Shown here: positions 47,501 through 59,600 of the stretch, in pieces | Layout: each line of letters begins with the position of its first letter | Numbering within the stretch: position 1 is the first letter of the stretch | Source of the DNA: Pomacea canaliculata | Taxonomy: Eukaryota > Mollusca > Gastropoda > Architaenioglossa > Ampullariidae | Assembly: GCF_003073045.1 (NCBI RefSeq) | Contig: NC_037598.1 | Coordinates: 1,229,501 to 1,293,500, forward strand | Length of the DNA stretch: 64,000 bases | Reading direction: 5' to 3' | Notes under the pieces: model-generated | What the model was told of the DNA's origin: nothing | The model's database searches: none | What the model saw: only the letters and a program-made list of their open reading frames with translations | Program-made: the position numbers and the translations under genes

Positions 47501-48487
47501 CAAGATGACATCCTATCTCCAGAGCAGGCTGCTGTCTTACAGATGACCCTGATACGCCATGTCACGCTCAACCTGCTGCTGGCAACCTGTGACATCACGC
47601 TCAACCTGCTGCTTGAAAGTACCTGGGGACACTAGGTGAAGTGGGTATTCAATAAACGAAATATGTTCGCAGTGGCTCCAAGTGCATGTGAATATTTGTT
47701 TCATGCTAACTTGCGAAAGTTTACAGTCAAACTGGATGGACTGCTTACTTACAGGATTGAAGACAAATATTCGCTTTCTCGAGACAGTTCAAGGTTTACA
47801 CGCTCGACCCGAAAAAGGAATTTCGATTTCATTGTACATTTTCAATAGCAAAAAAAAAACAACAACAAAAACTAACAGCTTTAATATACCCCCAATTTAT
47901 TTAAGAGAGTTTGTTTTAATCGCGGTCTCAAGTGCAAGTCGAGGTTTGGTCTGGAAGGTCGACTTTACCGTTTGCGACCAGCGACTTCAGACTTTAATAC
48001 AAAAGGTGTTTAAAGCGAGTGTAGACTGAACACAATGAACGCCATTTCTCCCACGAATTCTGAGAGTTCTCGCTATTTATATTATTTATTCAAAAGCTTT
48101 GACAGACTCCTGCGAAATAAAGAGGATAGGGTGAACAACAGAAGGATCGAACAAAAGAAAGAGAGATAGGACTGATGAAAGAGAGAGAGGGGTGTAATGA
48201 AAGAGAGAAAAGCGAAGGAAAGATACGGCCATGAAAGATAGAGAGTAGTGTAGCAAAGAGAGAGAGAAAGGAGTGAATGAAACGGATAAAAAGAGCGAGA
48301 GAAGTTGAAGTGGATTATAAACAATATGGCTTCCGTCATTTCGACCATGAGATCAATAGCAAACCTGTTAACAGGTTATTGACAATCTTGAAAGACGTTG
48401 ATACAAAGGAATGTTTGCTGTAAATATTGCCAGGAAGCAGAGCACTCACTCACTCAATGGTCTGATCTCAAGGTTGTAGTCATGTGA

Positions 48488-48500
48488 GACGTCACGTGAC
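48488..48500. promoter_or_regulatory. overlapping CRE and E-box upstream of the lectin-like gene
   Basis: gacgtcacgtgac joins a TGACGTCA-like core to a CACGTG palindrome, about 65 bp before the ATG at 48566. It may be a bZIP or bHLH binding site. Function is inferred only from motif and position. Confidence 0.35.
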
Positions 48501-48565
48501 ACTCCTCCATCACTAGAGCAGTCAACACACTGCTGGCATTTGTACCAGGGGAGGAGAGACGAGCG

Positions 48566-50293
48566 ATGATGGGAGCCTCAGGAAGGAAAACATCGCCGAG
48601 CATGATCATCTTCTCTCTACTTCCTCTACTAGTGGGTGAGTAACTGCTTTTGTCGCTATTTACTTATTTTTTCCCAAAACATTTCAGAATGTGACTGTGT
48701 TTCAGCCTCAAGCAACTTGGCTTTAAAGAAACCAGCTCAGCAGGTCTCGGACTTCTCGACCATAGGTCTGGCTGGCAATGCCGTGGATGGATACAACGAT
48801 GGTCTCTACAACACAGGCTCGTGTTCTCACACTAATGACATCAAAGATAACTGGTGGAAAGTGGACCTCAAGGGCTACTATACTGTCACCCAAGTGGACA
48901 TCTTCTCTCGCATTGAAGTCTGCTGCGGTAGGTAGGAAACACGAAACAGAAATAAGTTCTCGCAAAACCCGTTATTTTCAAATCTTGTCTTGTCTCTAAA
49001 GCTGACTTGGTGTTCAAATGGCATCTCGTCTGATGACAGTATGAGGCAATAAAGAGGTTAAAGGTCGTTTTCGTTGCTTCATCAACAGGAAGCATTACTG
49101 TGCCAAGTGCTGTATATTATTGTTTACACCTGTTTTGCAGCATATCGGTTGCAGCAGTTTGAGGTGCGGGTGTCCGTTAAGAATCCCACAACATTTCCCT
49201 CCACTGAAGGCCATCGATGTGCGTTCTACCCAGATATTGTACCCCTGAACGGCACCTCACTGACCTGCGATCGACCAATCACAGGCCGCTTCGTCAGCGT
49301 CTTCAAAGCTGCCTATGATCACCTGGAAATCTGCGAGCTCCGCGTCTTTGGAGACAGAAGTCTGGGTATTTCCACATGTTACTCACCTTCTTATCTAGAA
49401 TAATTTGTTCTCAAAATATCTATTTTTGTCTTTAGCTTCATTGTAATTATTTACATTTCCTTTTGTGGTTGTGTTGTTTTCAGGCTCTGTTCTCTTACTC
49501 CCATCTCAGGAATTAGGAGAGTATTTTGTGCGGTTACCTACTAGTATAAAATTCGTAATGAATAAATTAATTGAAAGATATTTAGAAACTGAGAATACAC
49601 AGAAACTATGATGATAAATTAGATAATGAACATTAAAATTATTGTAAAAGTCACAGAGATTAGCTGATAATCAGTATCGTCTTTCCCCTAAAAAATAAGA
49701 CCGGGACTTTTTTCTCCAAAAGAGGAGTTAGGACATAATTTTATGAGATTTTGTTTACGTGTGCAAAAGTAAACATTTATTTAAGTACAAAAATCTTTAT
49801 TTCATCTAATACAGTCATGTCTCTTCTTTTGAAACATCGTCATAAATAAAGTTGCTCATTTATGATAGTACTACTTTGTAATTCAATTCGTTCGTCCTGT
49901 GTTTCAACGGACAAACAAAATCCGTCCATCTTAAACAGGGTTTATATCACAAGCATCCTGAAAAAAAAAAGTATTCTAGGGCTTTCTTTCTGGGAAACAC
50001 GGTAGGAGGAGGATAGTCCAGCAACTGTATCCGACACTCGTTGTGTTTCAGGTGTCTATGAGAAACTGTCAGAAAATTCCATCATCAACGGTCCTGTTCG
50101 ACGAAGCCTGCAGTCAGCCTCTCTTCTCAGCTGCGGAATGGAATGCGAGTCTGACCTGGACTGCGTGGCTTTCAATGTTCTAGACACATCTTCCCGACCT
50201 TTGACCTGCGAGTTGATTGGCCTGCAGGACTTCACGGACCCCACACAAAGCACGCGGACTGGCTGGACGGCCTTCCAGCGCCTGACCTCTTAG
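48566..50293 (+). CDS. secreted F-type lectin-like protein with a PAN/apple-like C-terminus
   Basis: Four exons: 48566-48635, 48688-48927, 49141-49365, 50052-50293; all phases agree and give 258 residues. A signal peptide (MIIFSLLPLLVG) is followed by an F-type lectin/fucolectin fold: NLALKKPAQQVS, NAVDGYNDGLYNTGSCSHT, NWWKVDL, QVDIFSRIEVCC, QQFEVRV and LEICELRVFGD. The usual fucose site, His then RxD before the paired cysteines, is altered: the His is present, but the RGDCC-type motif reads RIEVCC. The last exon has SCGMECESDLDCVAFNV and a later TCEL, like a PAN/apple module. An alternative acceptor at 48705 would shorten the protein by six residues. Expected to be extracellular; sugar binding is uncertain. 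Confidence 0.85.
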
Positions 50294-52309
50294 CCCAGCT
50301 TCAATTAATTAGCTCCGTGGTTTAGCTTTAGCCATCGTCATTTGGTGACGAAGTGAACTTGAATGCTTTGGATGCTGTGATAACAAATATAACACCTGCT
50401 GCTTTAGCGAAAGTCTTGTCTACTTACAGCTCTTGGTGATACAGAGAAATCTTAGAAGAAAAGAAGTCTTAACCATGGATGTGTATATAGGTGGACTGCT
50501 GTCTGTCGGAGAACCTAAGCAATGAATGTGATTAAACCGGAAGCTTTGTAGTCTCGTGCCTCCTTTTAGTAGTTAATCCGAAATGTGAATAAACCGGAAG
50601 CTATCTAGTCTCGTGCCTCGTTTTAGTAGTCTACTACTGGAAAAAGTCTACTGCCAGCTGTCCAGTAATACAAGTTCGTGGACTTAGCCTGTCACGTTAA
50701 ACGGTTTGCCTATAATCTGTCTGAGTACTATTTTCGCCAGTTCATTTGTTGTTTTGTTTTGTCGTTGTCGCTTACAGCTTTACTGTCGTGAATACTAGAT
50801 TAAAACACCAACCAAAAAATTTCAATAATCTGATGTATTAGATAGTCAAGAAGCAAAATGCTTAACTTATCTTACATGAAAACACACTACAGTAAATCCC
50901 TCTCCACGGCAAAATCTTTGATCGGCGATCTACCCGACTACCCGCTGTCTCCTATTATTACACGATGAATTCCTGTCTCCAGATAATTTCGAAAACAGCT
51001 TTAGTGCTTAATCAGCTGTCATCAAGAGGGTGTTGAGTAATGCAGTGGCCGTTGGTGCGCTAAATGCTGGCTGGCACACCCGGGTCTCAGTCAATATTGT
51101 CTCTGCCTGAGTTCATTTTGCTCTGTTCCACAAACACAACAAAAAGAGTCTGGCAGTTGAGCATGAACACGGTAACAAGTTCGATCAGCACAGTTCCTTC
51201 AGGCGAAAAGTACTTTATTTTGTTGGGTCAATGGTTGATGACCATGTCTATAAGGCAAGTGGCTGACAACATGGCAAGAGGGAACGAACGCTTAGCAACG
51301 CCATCAACACTGAGTTCAGGCGAGGTTACATCAGTGTTAGTAATATCTGAGCACACTTCACACTTCACATCCGTGCAACTCAAACTGATTTATTCATCTC
51401 TGATGTGGATTTTATGATTAAGAAAAACAATAGAAAATTAAAAGCCTATTTTGGAAAAAAAATACTGTATTTCATGGACTGCCTCCCCGGCCTCGGTAGC
51501 TCTCAAGGAAAAAAACGACTTGGGTGGGTTAGTTGAATATATATATATACAGCTGCTTGGATCACCAGGATAAAATTTAAAGACCAAAATATTTCAAAAA
51601 CTGCTAAACTGTTTACAAACCCAGCTTCTCGATGCAACAGGTTCATAGCTTAACATTGCATGTCCTAATACTTATTTACATACATAACATAGCCATGCAG
51701 AAAATCATCGCCGCTCGTCATTGGCTTACTGAAGTAAGCTCAACAGCGAGTGATTGAGGTCCTGATTGTCATTTAAAACATTGACAGCTCTCAGTAACCT
51801 ATGACAAATATTATTTTGATGCCTCTTTTATCCTGTCTTCAATCTGTTATTTCTTCAACTTTAGTCTTATACGTCTGTGGGTATTTTTTTCTTTTGAAAT
51901 GTTTGTGACAGCGAATCAGTCAACACTTGTCTGGTCCCTGCAATTCCCCTCAAACAGTTTTACCTTTAATCAGTTTTGGCCAATAGTTCCCAGAATTACA
52001 ATCATGCTGTGAAAATCTGCCATCATTATCTTGAAGTTGCTCTGTGTCGCCCTGTCTGAGCCCTGAGGTTTTGTTCTTATCTCCATCTAAATGTTCTCGT
52101 TCTCTAAAGGTTTAGAGGTCTCAAACATCTTTGGGGACATGCGATGTAAACCAAATGTTTTTATGCCAAGATCGTTCAGACGGAAATATGTTCATGTTCC
52201 TGTGAAGACTACAGAGACTGTCCATAGCCTGTCTTCTTAAAATCAAAATATAGACAAATACACAGATGAAGTCTTCAAAAGACTTGGAAGCTGCAATCGC
52301 CGGCAGGTG
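50294..52309. other. convergent spacer between the lectin-like and phosphatase genes
   Basis: Holds the 3' UTRs of two genes pointing at each other. AATAAA occurs near 50589 in a sequence duplicated at about 50524-50632 (attaaaccggaagct, then tctcgtgcctc). The frame at 51064-51417 shows no family motif. An ata run lies at 51539-51550. Confidence 0.6.
50524..50632. repeat. direct duplication of about 55 bp in the lectin-like gene 3' UTR
   Basis: Two adjacent copies of a segment with aatgtga(t/a)taaaccgg, tagtctcgtgcct and ttttagtag. The second copy creates an AATAAA where the first has ATTAAA, so duplication may have supplied the better polyadenylation signal. Confidence 0.7.
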
Positions 52310-55300
52310 TCACATGCAGGTGTTGGCGTAGATGGCCTCACCTCTGATGTACTCCTCAACAGCCTCGTACAAGTATCTGTACTGAACCTGTGTAAGAAAG
52401 TTACAACGAGGAGTTAGCCATACTATGACAAACATTACCTCCAGGATAAGATGATATAAAAATTCACTTATTGACCAGAAGATAGGACACGAGGAATTTG
52501 AAGGGGTGATGGTCGCCTAATAACTATCGATGATACATCCATCCCCATCAATTACCTCCATGTACACAGGCACATACACACACTACATCCTTTCTTGTGT
52601 GCTGTCGTTTCCACACCACTTTTCTATCACAGACACGCCCACATTGTCTGAACATGACTCACACACTTCAGACCCACAGTAGATAGAAAGTGGAGGCGTT
52701 TCTGGTCCTACATGTACACTGATGTCCAAGATGAATGATGCAGCCATACCACAACAAACAAACAAACATCAGCAGGAGGATGTTGACATGCCCTGACATA
52801 ATCTGTAGAATTAATGTCAATACAGCCCAGGAATGGAAGCAACGGGGACATAATGACAAGGTAGTGTAACCTGGGTGTCCACGCTCTGGGGTCGCACCAC
52901 GTGCAGTTTGCGGACCGTTGTGTACACGTCCAGCTCGCGGTCGTACTTCACGCGACTGATGACGTCACACAGGGCGCAGAAGAGTCCGCTCCTGAAGGCT
53001 CCATCACTGTGACAGAGGAGACAAAACACTTTAGACACCAGACATCTTTTCTCTCCTGATGACATGTGATTGCACCTTTGAAATCATCAGAAGAAAGATA
53101 AAAGTACTCAAAGACTAGGGGTGAGAGCAGCAATCAACGACACTTCAATCTACTGCGTTATATTTCATAAAGGTGAAAATGTCGATTTGTGTTTGTTTCT
53201 GATATCTGAAGAAGTAGCTTTCTCACAACAAAACAAGGTGGTTGTGTAATTATTGAGACTTACATGCACTGCACTAGTACAGGGGGAACCACTTGCTCTT
53301 CCTCAGAGCCGGCCAGAAGTTCGGCGAGCTTCAGGACGTCTGGTGTCGTGCAGGGTAGGTCATGTGACCAGTTTCCCAGGTGATAGAGGCGAACTTTCTG
53401 GGGAGGTTCTTTCTAAAACCGACACAATCCAGACTTCATGGCACCATCTCAGGTCAAAGCTTGCAGTTAAAGTTTATCTAACACTGACTACAAGATAAAC
53501 AGGTAGACAACAGAACTCTTGGTGCTGACTAAAAGAAAATAAAGATGTGTTTTTAACACCCCTCCCTCAAACAAAAACAAAAAAACAGAAGGTAGATGGG
53601 TATTTCATTTACAAAATACACACAGGTTACACTGACGTCATACGTTGTACTTAAAGTTTACAGTAAACAACTGAAAATATTGCATTTAAAGACACAGACA
53701 GGGCATACACCTCGTGGTGCAATGTCTACTCGCTGACCTCATAGGTTAGAGTCAGGTCATACACGTGACCCTCTTCCCCAAACTCCGCGTGAGAAACCAG
53801 GGAGACCTCAAAAGAGTCAAACAGCCTTTGTTCCTCCATCTGGCGGGGCCAGTAGCAGCCGTTCTGTATTTAAAAACAAAATTTACATGAGACTGGCATA
53901 TAAAAGAGAGATGGAGTTATTATCCAATTTTATGAATTCTTTTTTAACCTAGGCAAGCGTAAATGGGATAAAAGTATGGAGTGAAGTGTAGCTATGAATA
54001 AGCTTTAGACGACCGAAAACAAAATAAAACATATATATATATACAAATACACAAGCACAAAGTTACATAAACACTGATACATACATATAATTATACCCTC
54101 AAAAAGACACACACACCTGAACGCACGCACGCGCGCAGCTATGAAGTCCGTTAGAAAGCTTAGATAACAAAAATAAACACTGCTTAAAAGAATTAAAAAC
54201 TCCAAAAGTAATTAAAAAGAAACGATTACAATTGTTTCGAACGGACTGGACAAGCACTTTGCCACACTCGCTGTAAGAACTGACTTCTGGACTGTCGGCC
54301 TCAGGTCCCAGGGAGACGATGGTGGTGATGCCGGCCCCCTGCACCAGTCGCCACACATCCACAACCGTGTCCGGCAGAGGGAGCTGAGTGAGGATCCAAC
54401 CATTCCAGTCTGCAAACGACTGCAATTTCAAACAGAAAAAATAGTAGTAGCTCACAGTGTCCAGGCCTGTAGGGAAGACATAGCTGACCTGCGCCAACCA
54501 TCTTAACAAATGTCGCAAATCTTACATGTTGAAGTATAATGTGAAAGTCGTATTCTTGTTGTTATTAGGTAAACAATAAACCTTCGTCTGTCAAGACATG
54601 CATTGCAGTGTATCTCTGTCTGTCAGACATGCATTGCAGTGTATCTCTGTCTGTCAGACATGCATTGCAGTGTATCTCTGTCTGTCAGACACATTTTCAA
54701 ATCCCTTTCTTCCAGCTTGACTGACTTTGACTCTTGACTTGTTCTTCGCCTTCCAGAAACACTGAAGTGTACAATCCTGACTTTTTGCAGACTGGTTATA
54801 TATACAAAACTTATGAGGAGAGGTATTAAGCCTACATTTAAAGTTCACAGAATATTTTTGTCAACCATACATTTGATAAGACTTACCGACAGGTAAACGG
54901 CATTGATATATTGGTTGCGGTCTGCCACCCGACAGGTCAGGTACACAAGGTAGTTTTCATCTGAGACAAACATTCAAGGATTCACAAAAGACTGTAATGT
55001 GCTTAGATTGTAGATTGTGAATGTTTGTCCTGATAGCCTCGCTCATGTTTGTCTTTATGTTCTCACTCATGTTTGTCTTTGTCTTGAACTATATCCACAG
55101 TCCCTAAAGCTGTCAAGGTGTTGCGTCCTGTTGTCCTCAGACTCGAGTTCTGTTGTGTACTGCGTATCTCTCGTCTCGAGGCGAAGATAAATCTTTCGGA
55201 GGACTTTGTTTCTCTTGTATTGTTGGCTTTAACCTTAATACTTAACCCAGTTGTAAATAGCTCACCTGTCTTACTGACCGACCTGACTAGTCCAAATATT

Positions 55301-56643
55301 TCCTCTTTATTACATGTTTTATTCGTACTTTGTCGAAGTAAATAAAATTATAGTTTTTTTTCTATTTTGGTATTTCTTGACCATTAGGTCAAGATATATT
55401 GAAGACTGACTAACCTCAATGTCTTATCTAAATAGTTCTAATGTTCTTGCTTCGTTAACTTTCTACAGCATAGTCAGACAATAAACATGTCGAAAAATAT
55501 TACTCAATTTTTTTACCTGGCAATACTTCAATGTTTCTATTCTTGTTAATGTTCTCGTCAGACCTTGCCGAAGTGTAGACTGGTTTTCGGTCCAGTTTCT
55601 TCATCTGTAACAGCATCTGTAACCGGACAGCAACTATTACAACAGGTCCCCTGGGAGTCAAACAGTTGCAGTCAACTGATGATGATGATAGGATTGATGC
55701 TTGTCAAACCCATCGTTAATAATCTGATTTGATTTTTAGAAAAAGTCCCACACAACAATTGTAACTAACACATTATGGTTAAATTAATTGTCTGACGATG
55801 AGCTGCCAGGTCAGGTATTCTCATGAGTCTGGTGACGGCAACAGGCGACACTTCAGTGTTCACTTGCTTGTCAGGTCTACACACATGACTCGAGTGATCA
55901 GCGTTCACTCACCTGTAGGTTCGACACACGTCACGTGACCTCACTGCTCACTTACCTGTAACTCGGCGTCCACTTGTTCGTACAACGATTCACTCAGGAA
56001 TGGTAAGACAATGTTAGAGCCGTCTAGAAGGACTCTGCTGCTGTACCCGGAGTACGCCTCTAGAACCGCCTTGTACACGAACTGGTACTGATCCTGCCGC
56101 CAAGACACAAATGGCATCGACATCACGGTGACATCACATAATGGGTCTTTCACACACACGCACACACGCACGGGTACCTATGTGACACCTGGGTAGGGTG
56201 AACGACTTGTTAGTTGCAGAACAATGTTAATGTGGTTTTGGAACTGAGTGTACGACACCCTTCTACTCTGGCTTATTGACAGGTAAACATACAGTTGCAT
56301 ACAGGTAAACCGTGAAGCAACCAGGACCCGTGTGTACACACCTGTGCACCTTAGTTACGAGGAGCTATAGAGGCTATCAGCCTCATTCACCTGCCAGCTG
56401 TGTACCTTAACTAGAAACAAGGAGAAAGGTGATGGGGTATACCTACCTTAGCTTGCACCATGTTACACCGATCTTTTCTCAGCTCCACGACGACCTGAGG
56501 TACATTGATCTCCCCTTCCTCCAGCGCCTGGTCCATGAGGATGTCGAGAGCGATGAAGGTCCCGGTCCTACCTACTCCGGCACTTGAAACACACACACAC
56601 ACAGGCACACACACACACACACGCACACACACGCACGCACACA

Positions 56644-56684
<41 letters not shown>

Positions 56685-59600
56685 AATTAATTTTCTTCTT
56701 CTACTCGTTAAAATCTAGAGATTCTCGCTAGGTGCACTTGCCAGATAATTTGATCGTCGGACACAAGACTACTTATCTAAAAGTCAGAATCATCTTTGAC
56801 GTCAGTTTAAGGCCAGACACCGGTCGAAAAAAAAAGTTTTTTGTTTCACGGGATAGCGCGGATTTTTTTTTACCAGCTGTTTAGCCTTTGAATGAAGTTT
56901 AAAAAAATTGTTTTACTGCACTCGTCGCGCGATCGGTTGCCATGGAAACAATCCAAAATGGCGCCCAAACAAACATTTTAAAAAGCTTATAACTTTGCCA
57001 ATTTTGTGAGTAGACTCAAAATTCTGTTTGAAATAGTTACCTAAAAGTAAGATCTACAAACGTAGGAGGGGGATTTTGCAAAATCGGCTTAGTTTTTTTT
57101 TTATGAATTTTTTTGTAAAACACTGTGTTAAATTTTAAGAAATTTTGATTTAAAACGGTATAACTACCAAAATACTAAATATTTTGTAAAAAGCTCTCCT
57201 ACAAATGTTTAAATTTGTATGAAGAAAAGCTCAACCAAATTGCAGATCTATATCTCTTGTCAAAAAGAAGGAGTTAGCTTTTGAAGTAAACAGTCTCTAA
57301 CCAAAACAAGAAGCTGAGAAAACGAGGAAAGAAAAACTGAAAGCTTAGTAACTTCTAAACTACTCAATATTTTTTTAAAAGCTCTCATAGAATTGTTTAA
57401 ATATGAATAAAGAAAACTTCAACCTAATTTTAGGCCTGTATCACATGCCAATATAAAGTTATAAGCTTTTGAACTAAACAAGCTTACTAAAACAAGAAAC
57501 TGAAAAGGCGAAGGAAAACAAAGTGAAAGCTTAGTAACTACTAAACCACTAAATATTTTTTAAAAAGCTCTCACTGAAATGTTTACATATGTATGTAGAA
57601 AACTTCATTCAAATTTTAGGCCTGTATCACATGTCAATATAAAGTTATAGGGATTTTAAGTAAACTAACTGTAACAAAAACAATGAATGGAAAAAGCGCG
57701 AGCAGAAATATCAAGCTTAGTAACTTTGTTTTCTCTAAGCCTTTCATGTAATTTACCTGCTGAATGAAAAATATAACCATCTTTCAATGTGTTACTACAT
57801 ATAACTTTAACATTACTAATAAAATTAATTATTTTATTCACTTTTAGAAAAGTCAACATGGTTGTGTTGTGTACCCAACTGCTGACCAGGCTTCAGAGAA
57901 GTACACAGTAATAAAAACAATGGTGTTTGCAAACATTGAGCTACACAGTTATAGGTTTAGTTAGTTATATAGAAGTTCAGTGTCCACTAGCTTCATGGTT
58001 TTTGCCATCTTTGGTCTTTTGTTATCTAACATTTAGTGATGATGTCGCATATTGCTTCCAATTTTTGCGAGCATCTACTGAAGTAGCAGCATTAGTAGGA
58101 AACACTCTCATCTTTCTTAGCCTTCAGTTGCAGGGTGATGGGATGAACATCAATTAAAGAAATTATTTCAAAAGCTTATAGGGGAGTATAACCAATTCTT
58201 GCAGCCCTATGCTCCACTGGGGGCGAATAGGAATAAGAATAACCTATTCATGAAATCTAGAGATACATCACTGACTGCACCAGAATTTAAGCAGCTGCTC
58301 ATGTTCTGTTCCTCTGTATGCTAGGATTATTTTATGAATTACCTCTGTAGTCACATGGATTAAAGATGGTTGATTTTTGTAGCCAGGGGGTATCTTATTT
58401 TCTGTCAAAGATTTCTGGGAAAAGCACCAGCTGTCTGCATGGCCTTTTAGGGGGCTGACAATGATGTGTTCTCTAGACACTGAATGGCTTCAAACTTGAC
58501 TAGATAGCAGTTTTCATTGTTTGTTAGGAATGCTATACATAATTGTCTTCACATTCTGTTACATTTGGTTGGAGTAAGACCATCCAACCCCCACCCAACC
58601 TTTGTTTTCTGTGCAAATGATGTAAGCTCTGTTTCCCTACATTCCTGACAAAGTACATAAATAACTAGCATTGCAAGTTGACTCAAATGTGTAAATGTTC
58701 GCATCTAGTTGTGATTACTACCGAGGTTTGCAGCAGAAATGAAAACTTCGCTTTATTTTCAGCTCGCTTACCACATGACTGATGGTGTTTTCGACAGTCG
58801 AATTCGGTTCACTAAGTTACTTTTTTTAGCTGCTACGACGGTCTAAGAATGTCCACGTGGTTTTTATTTTTTTGCACGTGGTATTGTGAGAAGAAATGAG
58901 CGTCTGACAGGCACAATGAACATGTAATATTAACGTTAATGTCTTAGAAAAGAAAATATCCCAGAACAAGCTTTGACTTGCTGTCGCCATTGTTTACACA
59001 TCCGGAGGCCATGACAGTTGCCTTGTGGGATACCCGAGCACAGCCGAAGCGTGTTCGTGTGCCCTATGACCCCGTCTAGGTCGGCATTAGTGAATTCTGA
59101 TTGGCTATATGCAAAGTATGTTACGCATGCGTCCATATAAGGAAGTTTCCGACCCTTTGTGTCGTCTAGAAAAGAGCTTGTATCATAGCTTGGGGCCTTC
59201 TAAGGGTTTTGACTCAGCCTTTGTTTGAAAATTCATGTCCTGACCTTTCGACCGATATACGATGTGACACAGTTGCCCACGTGGCGAGGTGTGTTGCTAT
59301 GTCTCAAACATTCTCTATTCTCGCTAATTCTGCGCTCGGGAAAAGTAAATAGGATAGAAGTAGATGTTTTCATTGACAAAATAGACATATTTCTAGATTA
59401 TTCTATGAAAAACCACTTGGCGAGTGAATAGAAACAAAATATGAACTTTGACAGTATGAAGTAATCTGAAAATGGCCAAAATGTAAAATTTTTGACAATT
59501 TTTCGACCGGTGTCTGGCCTTAAACCGTTTAATATTCATAAACAAGTTTAGATTAACTTTTTTCTGACAAAGAAGACTGACAGCTGTAATGGTGTAGACT

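Larger units (their letters stand above)
43475..48565. other. intergenic region after EGF gene 2
   Basis: AT-rich spacer without a coding frame I can support. It holds the 3' UTR of gene 2, a dispersed-repeat fragment at 44403-44512, purine-rich gaaagagaga runs at 48110-48300 and a CRE/E-box composite near 48488. Confidence 0.6.

Noticed and set aside
47682-48029. 115-codon plus-strand open frame upstream of the lectin-like gene
   Set aside because: Contains a lysine/threonine low-complexity run and no family motif.
51064-51417. 117-codon plus-strand open frame in the convergent spacer
   Set aside because: No recognisable motif, no signal peptide or splice context; length is possible by chance.
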